NCBI RefSeq assembly: GCF_036898095.1
Contig: NC_090746.1
Location: 55,741,869 to 55,805,868, forward strand
Origin: Palaemon carinicauda
Taxonomy: Eukaryota; Arthropoda; Malacostraca; Decapoda; Palaemonidae
DNA length: 64,000 bases
Direction: 5' to 3'
A model generated the notes under the pieces. That model did no database searches and was not told the DNA's origin. It saw only the letters and a program-made list of their open reading frames with translations. This document shows, piece after piece, positions 12,086 to 24,779 of the stretch; the first letter of the stretch is position 1, and each line of letters starts with the position of its first letter. Made by a program: the position numbers and the translations under genes.

Positions 12086-12501
12086 AATATTCAATACATG
12101 ATATAAAAACAGCGAAAGTGCACAGATTTGCCTACTAATAATGGCAAAAATAATAAATTTATTGATTATAGAGTTAACAATTCTTAAAAAATAATCCTCT
12201 TTTTACATATATTACTTAACAAATAATCCTTTTTTTACTTAATATCAGCATATATTTCTCTTCGAGACTGAAATATGAATATTTAATATAATCGAGTGAT
12301 AATGTAAATACAATTACGTTTTCTAAAATACCTTGAAAATTTTGACATAAGATGAATTGAATTGTTAAAGAAAAAGGAGAAAGTGAGACACAATACTTAG
12401 ATAATTATAAAACATTAAAAAAAATTGTATATATTTCTTATTTATTCTCTATACCTTAATGCTATCATTACTCAAACGGAACACTATCAGCTAAATCTTA
12501 C

Positions 12502-12569
12502 CAGGGAAATTTGAACGAAGTCTGTATTGTATTGCCAGCATGCAAATACTGTTGGCTCACTGCTTACTC
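12502..12569 (-). other. Eip74EF: Probable non-coding leader exon of Eip74EF, with upstream ORF
   Basis: On the minus strand a 68-bp segment lies between a good acceptor (TTTTCTTTTCCAG) and donor (CCCTG|GTAAGAT), about 2 kb upstream of the exon holding the E74 start codon. It has an immediate TAA and no long reading frame, as expected of 5'UTR. It contains one ATG (12541-12539). If spliced to the acceptor at 10511 this gives a 14-codon upstream ORF, MLAIQYRLRSNFPD, ending in the next exon. Exon status rests only on splice signals and position. Confidence 0.45.
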
Positions 12570-12770
12570 CTGGAAAAGAAAACATGGAATCAGTACATGC
12601 CTCAAATTAACTAAATCTCATTGATATCGTTATAAATTTAGAAATATAAAACATGAGATCTAAAATGTAATGTAACGGACATTTTGTAATTTCACAAGTT
12701 TTCTTCGATCCTACATCAAGACCTGAAAATCACTAACGGCATAGACTCAAACTTAAACTAATATTCGTAA

Positions 12771-12771
12771 T

Positions 12772-12804
<33 letters not shown>

Positions 12805-12830
12805 ATGTGTGTGTGTGTGTGTGTGTGTGT
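12771..12830. repeat. (AT)n(GT)n microsatellite
   Basis: Same AT-to-GT structure as the intronic copy at 8.5 kb; lies upstream of the putative E74 leader exon. Confidence 0.95.
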
Positions 12831-13066
12831 TATGTTTGTGTAATACTGAATAGTTGTTAGACAATATATTAGTATATCAGCGTTTTACCTCTAAATATCG
12901 GCTTGTAGATATTACTAAAAGTATACCCATTGTGTAAATACCATTGTAGACTACTTTTGTTTTCAAGATTCCATGTAACATTTTAAACGATTGAAAATTA
13001 AATATAAGTATATAGATAATTTTAATTCTTTTGCTACTGGTTCAGCCTGGGCAAGGTAAACACCGC

Positions 13067-13069
<3 letters not shown>

Positions 13070-13108
<39 letters not shown>
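13070..13108. repeat. (CT)n microsatellite
   Basis: About 38 bp of CT. Confidence 0.95.
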
Positions 13109-13112
<4 letters not shown>

Positions 13113-13396
13113 ACACACACCAACTCATATAATCCACATTCAAGCATGCAAAGCTATTGCAAATTTCCACAAGTACCAACACGTGACCAAGTTACCCACT
13201 CAAGATCAGAAGCTTTAAAGGAACAAGATGAGCCAGAATATCTATCGACCTCATGAGAGTCTTATTGGAATCAGAATAACGGCACGTGTGCTTTCGATTA
13301 TCCAGATATAAACGTCAATTTTGCAATCGTCAGTTAACACTAACGTGATCACGCACTTCGTGACACGTGTAAAGATATATATATATATATATATAT

Positions 13397-13441
13397 GCAA
13401 TGCCAAGAAATTGGCTGTAAGTTACAAATATATATATATAT

Positions 13442-13529
<88 letters not shown>

Positions 13530-13557
13530 AACTTACAGACAATTTGTTGGCGCTGCT
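13397..13557. repeat. Small foldback element with AT/GT microsatellite loop
   Basis: The left arm (GCAATGCCAAGAAATTGGCT, then GTAAGTTACA, 13397-13425) matches the reverse complement of the right arm (13529-13557, which reads GTAACTTACAGACAATTTGT on the plus strand). About 100 bp of (AT)n and (GT)n lie between. The inner 11 bp (CTGTAAGTTAC) are a perfect inverted repeat. The structure resembles the larger foldback at 34.73-35.13 kb, whose arms also end in AAGTTACA next to the microsatellite. Confidence 0.65.
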
Positions 13558-13630
13558 TATATGTCAAACGTTTCCTCTAGGTTATGAAATTATAAAAATA
13601 GCCATATAAGTGAAGAATGTGAAATGTATA

Positions 13631-13635
<5 letters not shown>

Positions 13636-13667
<32 letters not shown>

Positions 13668-13700
13668 GATAGATAGATATATATATATATATATATATAA
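13636..13700. repeat. (AT)n(AGAT)n microsatellite
   Basis: AT dinucleotides interrupted by an AGATAGATAGAT step. Confidence 0.9.
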
Positions 13701-15000
13701 TATAGATTTATATACTGAAGGAAGAGAGTTTTAATGGGAAATGAAATGTAAACGTTAATAGGAGGAACATTTTTATGATAAATCCAACGAAGGTGAATGA
13801 CAGAATATGGAAAGTAAGGAATTTATCAGATTCTCTGGAGAATGTTTGACAATAAAAATGAGTCTTTGGAAACAAAAGTTTTGATGTGTGAAGCTATTGT
13901 TCGACAAAACCTTTGTGGAAACGAAGTACAGATACAGAATACGAATAAATAGACACAGGTGGAAGATATATACTAAGTAGAAATGTTTATCTGGAGAACG
14001 TGTAAAATAACCATGGTTATAAGGGGGTGGTAAATGTAGTCCTAATACATACACATGCTTAGAGTATTTGTAAAAGCTGTATAATTCGCAAGTTTTGGTA
14101 CATGTGGGAAGAAAGTGAGTCAGTAAACGTTCTCACTAGATGCTGTAAGAAAAGGTGGTGAAATTAAATGACTAATATCCAAGAAGTACGAGTGTGATGA
14201 TTGCGTTGTGAGATTGTCAGGCTGTATTCGACTCCTTGAAGAATACCTCTTATGCATCGTGTGCGAAGAAGCACTTGTTATGAAAGTTTGTTGCAAGAAA
14301 TCTTTATCTTTCTTTCTGCAGTTATAGACTAAACTTTGCCGTGATTTCTCTGGATCAAACTTCTAAAACCTCTAATAGTAAAATGGATTTTACATACACA
14401 CATGCGCGCATATATATATATATATATATATAAATACATACACGTTCATCACTGAGCCATACCCCATTTGAATGAATGAAAATTTGTAAAAGGAATAAAT
14501 GTTGTAATGTTATATTTTGTAGCTCAGATCTCTTCTTACTAAGCACTATGTATCCAAACGTTAAAAACTCAACACCAATATCAGCTTCAGTTTATATGTA
14601 TGGTTAAATTTTGGAGAATAAATATCAATCTTGGAGTGGAAAACCCCATCCTATGATTGGAAAATATGGATTTTTTATGGTATTTTTTTTTTTTATTTAA
14701 TATACATTAAATTTATCTTATTCGCTTAGTATTTACTGGAAATACACTTTAGAAATAAAATAAGTTATCCCTGAGAAACAACTTTGAACTCTATGTAAAA
14801 AAACGCCCTGTTTAAATTTAGTCACCATTACCCAGGAAATACTTTCATCATAAAAAAGAACCCAAAATTATAGGTGATAAAATGTTTACCTAGATGATTG
14901 GATAAGATAAGGTGTAAACTCTACGGTAAAAATGAGTCACGTTTCACTACATTCCCGGACCTGTCGCTCATAAATGTACGAATGCGTGGAAAAATCAGAC

Positions 15001-15003
<3 letters not shown>
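13701..15003. other. Gene-less DNA
   Basis: No coding exon or RNA gene recognised. Contains a short (AT)n tract near 14411-14432. Confidence 0.45.

Positions 15004-15047
<44 letters not shown>
15004..15047. repeat. (GA)n microsatellite
   Basis: About 44 bp of GA. Confidence 0.95.
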
Positions 15048-16127
15048 TTTATAGAATCTTAAACAATAATACGACATATTTAATTCATGATACAGCGGCA
15101 AAAAATAGCATACGTGTCCACGAAAATAATTTGCACAAAATTTTCTTTCAAACATTAGTATGCATTTCACAACTACGTTTAAGCCTTGAAGTAAGGTTTT
15201 ATTGATGAAACAACACCATATCCTACTTGGCTATTAAGCAACTGAGTGCCCACCTGCCGGAAGAGGTGAAAACAGCAAGAGACGTTTGGAAATCGCGTTA
15301 AATTTCGGTATAATTCTGGTCTTCATTACCAACGGAAGAGGTAGCTTCCTGGTAATCCGAGGCGTATTAGCGTAGCAATGGAGGCTTAGTTGAAATGGAA
15401 ATTGAGAAAATGAAAGACTTAGACTCAATTTACAGCCTTAACTACTATTTTGGCCTTTACATTAGAATTTGATACGGGATGAAATTATTATATTTTAATT
15501 TAAAGATAATTGCTAAAAGATATCAAGGTATATGCTATGAATATTGGGTGAGTGATTTATTCATTGTAGATTTTCTTTGTTTTAAGATGTAAATATATAA
15601 GTAAATGGAGCATAAAGTCATACAAGGATACCCTAACTTCCTTTCTTTGTCAAGGGCCGAGGGTTCTACTACGGCTTCGATGCTTGCCACAGCAACAGCA
15701 CACCTTCTTTAGTCAGAAATGCGAGCGCGCATTCTCGCTCCCTTCTGAAACATGGCCTTGGTGACAATAGACTTGAATTCATTTACTTTTCCTGAATACA
15801 AGCACACATTTAATATGCGCTTTTATTAGTCTATTCAGTATATATACATACATACATACAAACACATACATTTACATAAATTATATAGGTATACAAATAA
15901 TTTATGAAAAAAATCACTCTCCTGTACAATTGTATCTACAAAAAACAGTTTATCCACCCAAATATCATAAAAAAATTAGATTGAAAATTTGAATTCTTTG
16001 TCTACGTCTGTTGCGTTTTAAGGTGTGATCTACCTAAAATTAAGATTTCTATCATTAACATTAGCCTTTTCTCTTCATCTTTCTCTCTCGGACATGGAAT
16101 GTAAGAACAATTTGAAAATATAATGTC
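15048..16127. other. Gene-less DNA
   Basis: No supported gene. A GC-richer patch at about 15650-15770 has no open frame or splice structure that I could support. Confidence 0.4.
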
Positions 16128-16154
16128 ATATATATATATATATATATGTGTATA

Positions 16155-16218
<64 letters not shown>
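16128..16218. repeat. (AT)n microsatellite
   Basis: AT run broken by two short GTG steps. Confidence 0.95.
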
Positions 16219-16223
<5 letters not shown>

Positions 16224-16531
16224 TAAGTGTATGTTGGTAATTATAATATAGTTGCTTACATTTTATGAGATTCTTGTATCCTTCCGAATGATGAAAAAAA
16301 TTATTAAATGTTCGTTTACTTTAACAACGTCCTACATAATGTTTTATATGAACTTGGAAATTTGTTAAAATCGATTCAAATGTTGCTTTACGCTTCCAAT
16401 AAATCTCACCAACAGGTACGAAAAGGATTCATATGTCAATTGTTGCAACATTTTATCCAAGTTTACGGAAGAAAAAAAAATAAAATACGGAATAGAAACA
16501 TGAAAAATATCAGCTGAAAGAAGTCTTATTT

Positions 16532-16532
<1 letters not shown>

Positions 16533-16588
<56 letters not shown>
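16533..16588. repeat. (CT)n microsatellite
   Basis: About 55 bp of CT. Confidence 0.95.
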
Positions 16589-16595
<7 letters not shown>

Positions 16596-16756
16596 AGATT
16601 AAAAAATGTGGTAGAACTTTGGAGCAGTTGAGATACAGTAATGAGTGTGTATTCTACGCTGTTTATGGTAACTAATTTTACTAATTGATTCCTAAGAAAT
16701 TTTTTTTATACTAGTCTTACCTAATCGTTTCTCAAAATACATATATACAGTATACT

Positions 16757-16791
<35 letters not shown>

Positions 16792-16953
16792 ATATAAGTA
16801 TGTATGAATTTATATATATATGGCTTATATATCTTTATACATGATATGTGTATGTATCTTACATGTCTATAATCCAAAGTATACATAATTCTCAGCGGAT
16901 TATAAGAAAAACTTTAAAAACATTGTGCATGTACTTGTGTGTGTTTTTTCTTC

Positions 16954-16956
<3 letters not shown>

Positions 16957-16991
<35 letters not shown>
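16957..16991. repeat. (GA)n microsatellite
   Basis: About 34 bp of GA. Confidence 0.95.
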
Positions 16992-16992
<1 letters not shown>

Positions 16993-17858
16993 CTAAGCGA
17001 TCTGCTACATCCCCTTTACCCGGTAGTGTTGTGACCGTGGTGCGTCTGGCAGTTCCCCTTTAAGATAGGCCGCTCAACCTGCCCCTTCCCCACTGCGCGC
17101 ACATACATACACAGATATACGCACACACCTATATACACATAACCTCCGATACTTCCTACTTTTAAGGCGATTTTTCCTAAGCTTTATACACCAACATGGC
17201 TAATTTTCTAGGGTGACTTGGCAGCGGTAAATAAAAGTACTCGAGAGATTTTATTTTCCTAATGTTGAATCATGGAAGGCCACCGTAGTTGCTAAGAAGA
17301 TTCAGTAGGGAGAGAGGAGGAAGGGTGTAGTGCACCGACACACACAAACATAAACACACTCACACAAGGTTTATAAGAAATTAATTCAAATAGAACAAAG
17401 CAGTGCCTGCCAGAGAGGCGTAAATAAGCTGCACAAAGAGACATGTGGTCTAGACGGTTCTGCTAACAAATAAAATTGGCAATGACAAAAAGAATTTAGA
17501 GTTCATATTCGGAAGGTTGACAAGCAAATCGATGTTTAAGCGTCGTCGTTACATTGCCAGGAAGATTGCGTATGGCCATACAACAGACAAAACAGAAATA
17601 TATTCATTAAAGTTTAAAAAAAAAAAATCAAGTCAGATGTCGCAATGATATTAATTTTTAAAAAATAAAAAAACACTAAAAAAAACTTTGATTATGAACA
17701 GGTCATAATAGCAAAAATAACTTTAAACAAAGAGAGCATTTGGAATACGGAAGGAACTTCGTATATCCTTCCGCCATTTTAGTTTATCGGTTCCCCTTAA
17801 AGATGACATTGGCATTGCAGTAGACTGAGGAGAGAGTACTGTTATCCCAATATTTGAG

Positions 17859-17882
17859 GTCAGGGTTAGCATGAACCCTGAC
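17859..17882. other. Short perfect hairpin
   Basis: A 9-bp stem GTCAGGGTT/AACCCTGAC with a 6-nt AGCATG loop. It lies in a GC-richer patch (about 17720-17995) whose minus-strand 90-aa ORF I do not recognise. Confidence 0.5.
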
Positions 17883-18090
17883 CCAGATGCGTCACAAGGC
17901 TTGCATCGATCTCTGGGGGGGTGAGGCGAGGTGACCATCCATGTGTCTGACTCACGATCGTTTAACTCTGCCAAAATCGCTCCTCTTTTATTCATTTTGC
18001 GTTTCCAGGTAGAGAAATGTGTCTTCCTTTTTAACCTCAGAAGGAGAGATTACATCAGACTATACTTTTTTTCATAAAATGAAATATTAT

Positions 18091-18165
<75 letters not shown>
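18091..18165. repeat. (CT)n-(GA)n inverted microsatellite pair
   Basis: About 31 bp of TC repeats are followed by CACGAG and then about 38 bp of GA repeats. The two runs are complementary and could form a hairpin with a 6-nt loop. Confidence 0.9.
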
Positions 18166-18167
<2 letters not shown>

Positions 18168-18296
18168 CTTTTCAGAACGTGCAAGATTTTGGGTCTATAT
18201 GAGTTTTTCTGCAACAATCCATCTGGCTGCCTGGCGTATGAGTTTGCCATGCGCCCTGTTACCATGTTGTTTGTTCTGGCACTAGATTTTCACCAA

Positions 18297-18299
<3 letters not shown>

Positions 18300-18344
<45 letters not shown>
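18300..18344. repeat. (CT)n microsatellite
   Basis: About 44 bp of CT. Confidence 0.95.
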
Positions 18345-18347
<3 letters not shown>

Positions 18348-19271
18348 GGTCTCTTTAAAGCGCTATAGATATTTCCACCCCAGGAACACGACATCCTTCC
18401 CCGTAACATAATACCAGCCTCATTGACACCCGTTCATAATGTGCAAAACAGGTCACAATACCATAAAAGAGAATGTAGATTTGTTTTCAGACTCTGTTAT
18501 TACCTCATTGGAATTTATTGGAAGGGTAATCCATTTCCAGTAAATGGTGTCTGTTTTCAAACGTTAGCAGTTGTTATTGCCAAGTTTCAGGGAAACGAGT
18601 TCGACAATGTTTTCTACCAACAGTTCAAGAAAAACAAAAAGCTAGCAGGGGAAATGAGTGGAGGGAGGGGGAATGGGGATGGTTGAAAGCTCTTTTGCCG
18701 ACTGCGATGTACAGTATGAAGAGCGTGTTTTCGTTTTTTTTTTTAATTCATAAACATAACCAGATAGACGCGGCAGTCAGTATCGTGGGACGTTTGTATT
18801 ACATTTATAGGTAAATTGGTAAACTCGTCTTCATAGATCTGATACGGACATTAAATTATCGAGACATCAATCCTAATTTGTTAATTGAATTAAAACTGAA
18901 AAAATGCAAAAACAGTTACAATTAGTTACATATATTCAATTTTATATTGCACCAAACTCGAAACTGCCTCTTTAACCATGGTGATTAAATTTAAATAATT
19001 TGCAAACACGAGATATTTCAAGGTTTGGTTAAGTTTTTATGTTAATTCTCCTTCCACAAGGGGATAATTCAAGACATTCAACTGAAAACATGTCAGTTGC
19101 ACCTTTTCAGTCCTTAGCTGTCTCTAAAATTGGACTTGTTCTATAAATTTCAAGATTTTTATGCAAAAATATACAGTATGTATATTTCTTCTACACGTGG
19201 TCGCAACCAATGTTAAAAAAGGATAGCAACCCTCAAAGACGTGCTGGGAACCCATGAAAAGGCGTATAGTG

Positions 19272-19274
<3 letters not shown>
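18345..19274. other. Gene-less DNA
   Basis: The 87-aa plus-strand ORF at 18423-18686 shows no motif or splice support. Nothing else seen. Confidence 0.4.

Positions 19275-19334
<60 letters not shown>
19275..19334. repeat. (AT)n microsatellite
   Basis: About 60 bp of pure AT. Confidence 0.95.
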
Positions 19335-19336
<2 letters not shown>

Positions 19337-20114
19337 TTTTAGGAAAGCTCTCTATCCTAAATGTATAAAATGCGCATAAAATAATCTCCAGACAAAGATG
19401 GTATTAAAACGTGTGCAATCGCTGCAGCAAGTAAGAGGGTTTCCCATATCTTGCATCACAATGGTCACACCGACCTGGGTAGACTTCATGCCATGGTGCA
19501 CTGTAGGCTAGAAGCAGTTGGCCTTTAAATGTGACGCCATAACTACATCGACTTTTCTGATATTCAATTACCAAACAAGTCGACCCTGAAAATTACTCAT
19601 TAATGAATGGAATTTGGTCATATTGTGTTGCATCCTGCATCCGTAAGCTCATTATAGTTATCATTCATGATATTTGGCATCATTTCAATTGTCATGAACA
19701 CATGTGATTCCCAAAGAGAAATTCCGATTTTTTTTTTATAAGCCCACAACAATGAAGATGACGTAGTATCATCTAAAAATACCTTTTTCGTTTATTGATT
19801 CTTGCGACTGGTTTAATTGTCATCATTATCACTGTGGTTAATGTTCTTTTGTTGTTGTTGTTGTTGTTATTGTGTTGGGGTATGAAAATATCAATCTTAA
19901 TTTTGATGGTTAGTGTATTATAGTTTCATCAGATTCTGTTCGGCAGCTCCATGAAATGTTATCTTGTATTAGAAGCCTGCTGGCTGGGAAAGTGAGACCA
20001 GAGCGAGCGAGTCAGCAGGTGGACTGGGTGGGGTGGTGAGCGGAAGATATGCGTGAATGTGTGCGTAGTGTTTGTGCGTTTGCCCGTGTGTTTGGCGGCC
20101 ATTAAAGCTGAAGC

Positions 20115-20116
<2 letters not shown>

Positions 20117-20180
<64 letters not shown>
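20117..20180. repeat. (CT)n microsatellite
   Basis: About 63 bp of CT; gives an artefactual poly-Ser/Leu ORF. Confidence 0.95.
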
Positions 20181-20182
<2 letters not shown>

Positions 20183-20337
20183 GGCATTCTGTTGCCGATA
20201 ATTTTATGGGTGTTAAAAGAAAAAAGTTCGGCGTAAACGAAAACGAAATTCCAGTAATATCAATGAGTCAAGGGATTAATATCTTTTTTGGCCAAGTTGC
20301 TATGTACTACACCTTACCATTATACTTCCTGCAAGAT

Positions 20338-20365
20338 ATTGATATATATATATATATATATATGC

Positions 20366-20392
<27 letters not shown>
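20338..20392. repeat. (AT)n microsatellite
   Basis: AT run at the 3' end of the adjacent RTE-like LINE fragment. Confidence 0.9.
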
Positions 20393-20399
<7 letters not shown>

Positions 20400-20402
20400 T
20401 AA

Positions 20403-20919
20403 ACAGCAGCAGCAGCAGCCGTAACGATTCCACTGCAGGATAAAGGCCTCAACCATGTGCTTCCATTCCCACCCGCAAATGGTCTCCCTATGCCAGTGTA
20501 TAACAGCACATTATCTTGTCCCATCAATACATCGTCTTCTTTTCCTTCCCCTGCTTCGTTGTCAATATCCAGGGACCCATTCTGTTGTTCCTAATGTCCA
20601 TCTATTGTCTGTCATTCTCATATGTGCTGCCCATGCCCATTTCTTTTTCTTACATGTTGTAATATTCTTTACTTTAGTTTGCCTTCGTATCCATGTTGCT
20701 CTTTATATACCTCTTATTGTTATTCTCATCATTACTCTTTCTATAGGTATTTAAATTGTAATTGCTTATGTTCTATGGCTTTAGTAAGTCACCAAGTTTA
20801 CGATGAATAAGTTAATACTAGTAGGACCATCTGAATAAATACTTTTCTTTTTAGAGAAAGTGACATTTTACTTTTCATAATCTTATTTCGTTTACAAAAA
20901 GCTCTCCATCCCATGCTTA

Positions 20920-20935
<16 letters not shown>
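20403..20935 (-). mobile_element. RTE-type LINE 3' fragment, antisense
   Basis: The plus strand is the reverse complement of a LINE RT C-terminus. Read on the minus strand it gives, across several frames, pieces of the typical RTE/BovB-like carboxy end: a GMGWRAF-like start, MKSKM..SLKRKVF, QMVLPVLT, TWIR, KKWAWAAHM.M, then RWT and VPG..RSRGR. The last part is the usual WAGHV.R....RW basic tail. The 3' end carries a GCAGCAGCAGCAG run, and the outer edge abuts (AT)n tracts. I know the sense of this repeat from other decapod sequences. The copy is 5'-truncated and frameshifted, so it is non-functional. Confidence 0.7.

Positions 20936-20970
<35 letters not shown>
20921..20970. repeat. (AT)n microsatellite
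   Basis: About 50 bp of AT at the 5' breakpoint side of the RTE fragment. Confidence 0.9.
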
Positions 20971-20973
<3 letters not shown>

Positions 20974-21288
20974 CATTAATATCATAGAGTCAATACGCAT
21001 CTAGCATTTCATTTCATTTCTGAATGAGTAGGATTCTTTTGCTGCCTTGTGTATATTAAAAAATAAATAAAACCTGGTAATTTTATTTCAAGGTGTCGGG
21101 TTAATCTATATTATATGTTTCTGTCTTTACCTTGCATGTGTAATTAAAATTAATGAAGTATGAACCAAGTTATTTTTATTATTGTTTCGTTTTTAGCCCT
21201 GACGACGAAGCTACGCTTTGAAACATATTCATAAATAATTCATGAAATTATGTATCATCTCCTTTACATTATCCTCTTTTTACTATTA

Positions 21289-21292
21289 TATG

Positions 21293-21341
<49 letters not shown>

Positions 21342-21345
21342 TACA
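21289..21345. repeat. (AT)n microsatellite
   Basis: AT run with short interruptions. Confidence 0.9.
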
Positions 21346-22815
21346 AATAATTTTCTTGAACAGTAATCACTTAAAAGTAAGTTCATAGCCCTGTATATCA
21401 AGTTTTTGTAATTTGTATTTGATTGTGCTTTTGTGCAAGTAAATTGCTCCTTGCTAATGCATCATACTCTTCTATTATACCAGTGCTTCGGACTCTGCCG
21501 ACAACTTGAATTAAAGTTTTAAATTTCGGACGCTATTAAATATTACTTGCTTATGAACGACAGGATGAGAACAACAACAGTTTTAATCAAGAAAATATCG
21601 TTAGTTTCTGAATTACTGATGGACAACCTATTAAGGGATGGCATCGAATTCGTAGATTAATTACATGAAGATTGACCGTAGAATTTTTACCCTTTACAAT
21701 CCTTTTTTGGTAATCTTTAAAAATTATGTTCGTGTGACGACTTTCTTTTTCTTGCATTTTCAAAAGATATTGATAACCATTACATTCTTTGTTGTTTTAA
21801 TTTTTATGTGGTGTACCATTATCTAGGTATATCTAAAAGCAGATAGCTCCAAATTGATAGAAAGTTTATTATTTTCTAATGTTCTTATGCTAGTTTGATC
21901 TCTTGTGTCGTCATCGTCGACTTACAGCAATCAAAATTCAAAAACGTAAAACAAGTGTCCCTAGAAGTGACGCATGCTCGCCCAAAAAGCATTTTTGCTA
22001 CCCGCAAATTATATGAAAATAAAATACCGTTTCCATATAAGGAACATACTGAATAACCCTTTACAGCTGGTGTACATAATTTTTACACCGTGTAATTTGG
22101 ACAAGAACGGCTTTCTCCTTTTCTGGAACAGACAGTATTAATTTTCTTTATAAAAAGTCATTTACTATTTTTGAATAACATTTCCTCCCGCAACTATGCT
22201 TTCAGCCCCATTGAAATTTACAGTGCAAGCAATAGGTAAAAATCTGTATTCCTTGATTGTGCTTTTCACCGCTTGGCTGTCCATTTGATAAAAATAAACT
22301 AGTGAAGTAAATAATAATGTTATGACAAAATTAATTTTCAAAGATATTTTAATGTTGAGGTAAGTGTCAGTATATCCTAGAAATGTTTGACATAATGAAA
22401 GCAACACTTCACCAGTCATTGATTTTTTATTAATTCAGAATTACATATTAATTATACTAACCAAAATATGTGTGTGTATATAATTCTAACAAGTAAAAGA
22501 GTCAAATGTTAATCTCGTTCGTTCGTTCGTTATGAAATGAAACTGCAAGAGGTAAGCTTTTATTTGACTAATGGCGTTTGACTCGGAAATGAGATTAATT
22601 GAAGTAATTTTGGGTATTGGAAAAACTCCTTAGTCCACAGACAAAAAAAAAAAAAAAAGGAGAGTACTAGGTCTATTTGGAAATGATGTCTTCTTATTCA
22701 TTTTATACGGGAAAATCGGAAAAACGTTACGCAAGAGGAAAATAATAGAAACAACGCGGCACTAACAGGATTGCAATATATATAATATACGGATTCCGAT
22801 TAATGTCACGTGTCA

Positions 22816-22847
<32 letters not shown>

Positions 22848-23169
22848 GGCATTACCTGGCTGAGATTTCAGTCCCACAGAATTGAATGATAGGAATTACC
22901 TGATTATCGTACGTTTGGGTGTTCTTGGCTAAATGGTTCTTTATTGTTTATGCCACTGTATTGAAAGAATATCAGTTGTACTGAAATCGAAGTTTTAATA
23001 GTCCTTCTAAAAAGCCTCGTATGAGGGTTAGCACGTGACTGAGACCATGTATTAGCTTAAGTCCTATTTTGTGTTTTAAGTACTACCGGTACACAGCATT
23101 CTGCTGCTTTACTCTGCTTTGATATTTAGAATTTGGCCTTCGTTTATTTTGGAAAGATCCTCATAATCG

Positions 23170-23203
<34 letters not shown>

Positions 23204-24740
23204 CATTATTATTATTACGAATAACGTTCTATGTGCTGTTCATCTGTTTATCTGTGTAATGAGAACATTAATGTTTTGCAGTTTATGCTGTTTACTAGTA
23301 ATAAGAACAATGTTTTCCAATGTTTAGAGGTGAAAAGAAAAGGAGAATGACTTCTATTTGCAGATTTGAAGCTTTTACTTCGAATTCTATGACAAAGGAA
23401 AATGGAATAAAGTCAGTGATCACGTTTCCTTTCAGTCTGTTTCTGTACCAATGTCATTAACTTCTCTCTTTATCGCGTACAGACCGTTGCAAACAATTAT
23501 TTGTTCTCACTCCTATGTAATATCTATTAATAGTTACTTGCGTTTAAAAGGCTCTACTAAATAGCAAAATTATGTGAGATTTCTTGATAACTTCAGAATG
23601 ATACATTTTTTAAGCAAAAAGCGCCGACTAATTTTCCCTTGGTGTTTATTCCGCTTTCTAGATCTGTTTCCTACTTAGAGATCGTGAATATGATTTAACT
23701 CACGTCCAAAGGCAATCTTCTACACAATCTTCGACTATCTGATGGGAATACAATTAAATGAAAATGGCTACTATATCAACAAAGAACTTGGCTCACCCAT
23801 AGAATGCCTGTACACTTCTTAAGTTGATATTGACATTTCCACTATGACTTTTAAAGAATAAATCTCTTTATCTGTCATCTTTCAGTTATTTTCTATACAA
23901 AATTGTTTCAAAATGGAAGACAAATGTCAATAACTGATAATCATTATTGCACTATTATTGAAAATGGAATTTATGGTGCCAGTACTCACCTGGGTATATC
24001 CTCCTGGCTATATATTTATATACTTAAACACACTTGTCCACATGCAATGATATATTTATATGAATTATTTAATTATTTTACAAGGCACACGCGTTCATAC
24101 ACCCAATAGTTCCAAATGATAATTCCCATGGCTGTTTTGGCCTGGCCTTCCCGCATAAAATGTAAGTCTTCATGGCGGATATTTTGATAAAAATTCCAGC
24201 TTTAAGGACGTACTATCCAGAGAAACTTTGTACTCTAGACACCTCAGTTTTTTTCTCACTTACAATATCTATATGTATATATTCTAAATTTTCTTTTTTT
24301 ATTGTATATGTATGTCGGCAGTGTCACTTGGTACAATTAAATTAAATGAACACGTGATATTGGGAATATTTCTTAGTATGATTTGGAAAATTCTTTCACT
24401 TCAGTATTTACGAAAGTTTTTACATAATTAATCACGCAAAATTTGCTCAAGAACTTATTGTTTCAACCTTTGCTTTGTTCTTTCGTTTCCCTTTTAGTTG
24501 TAACGTCTTCAGATTATTAGTGCCCGCATGAACTCTCTATCTTTTTTGTAATGGATCATCCAAAACCCTTCTCACTATTTATGTTACTACGCCAGTCTGA
24601 AACATTTCCCCTTCAAGTTGGCTCACCTATAAAATCCAAGTTTAATTTAACGAACGATTAATGCCTGTTACAAACACACACCCACAGTTGTCCAGTTTAT
24701 CCACCGCATTTTAAAACCATTGCTGTCTCAGAAGAATGAG
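21346..24740. other. Gene-less DNA with small simple repeats
   Basis: No supported gene. It includes (CT)n at 22820-22848 and (ATT)n at 23171-23218; the latter yields an artefactual poly-Ile ORF. Confidence 0.4.
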
Positions 24741-24779
24741 ACAGGAGTAATTAATTAGATATACAACACATGCAGGTCT

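Noticed and set aside
17723..17995. 90-codon minus-strand ORF as a real exon
   Set aside because: No acceptor/donor pairing and no recognisable protein; kept only as a weak observation.
18019..18285. ORFs of Ser-Leu or Arg-Glu repeats on both strands (also at 27, 36, 39, 43 kb)
   Set aside because: They are translations of (CT)n/(GA)n microsatellites.
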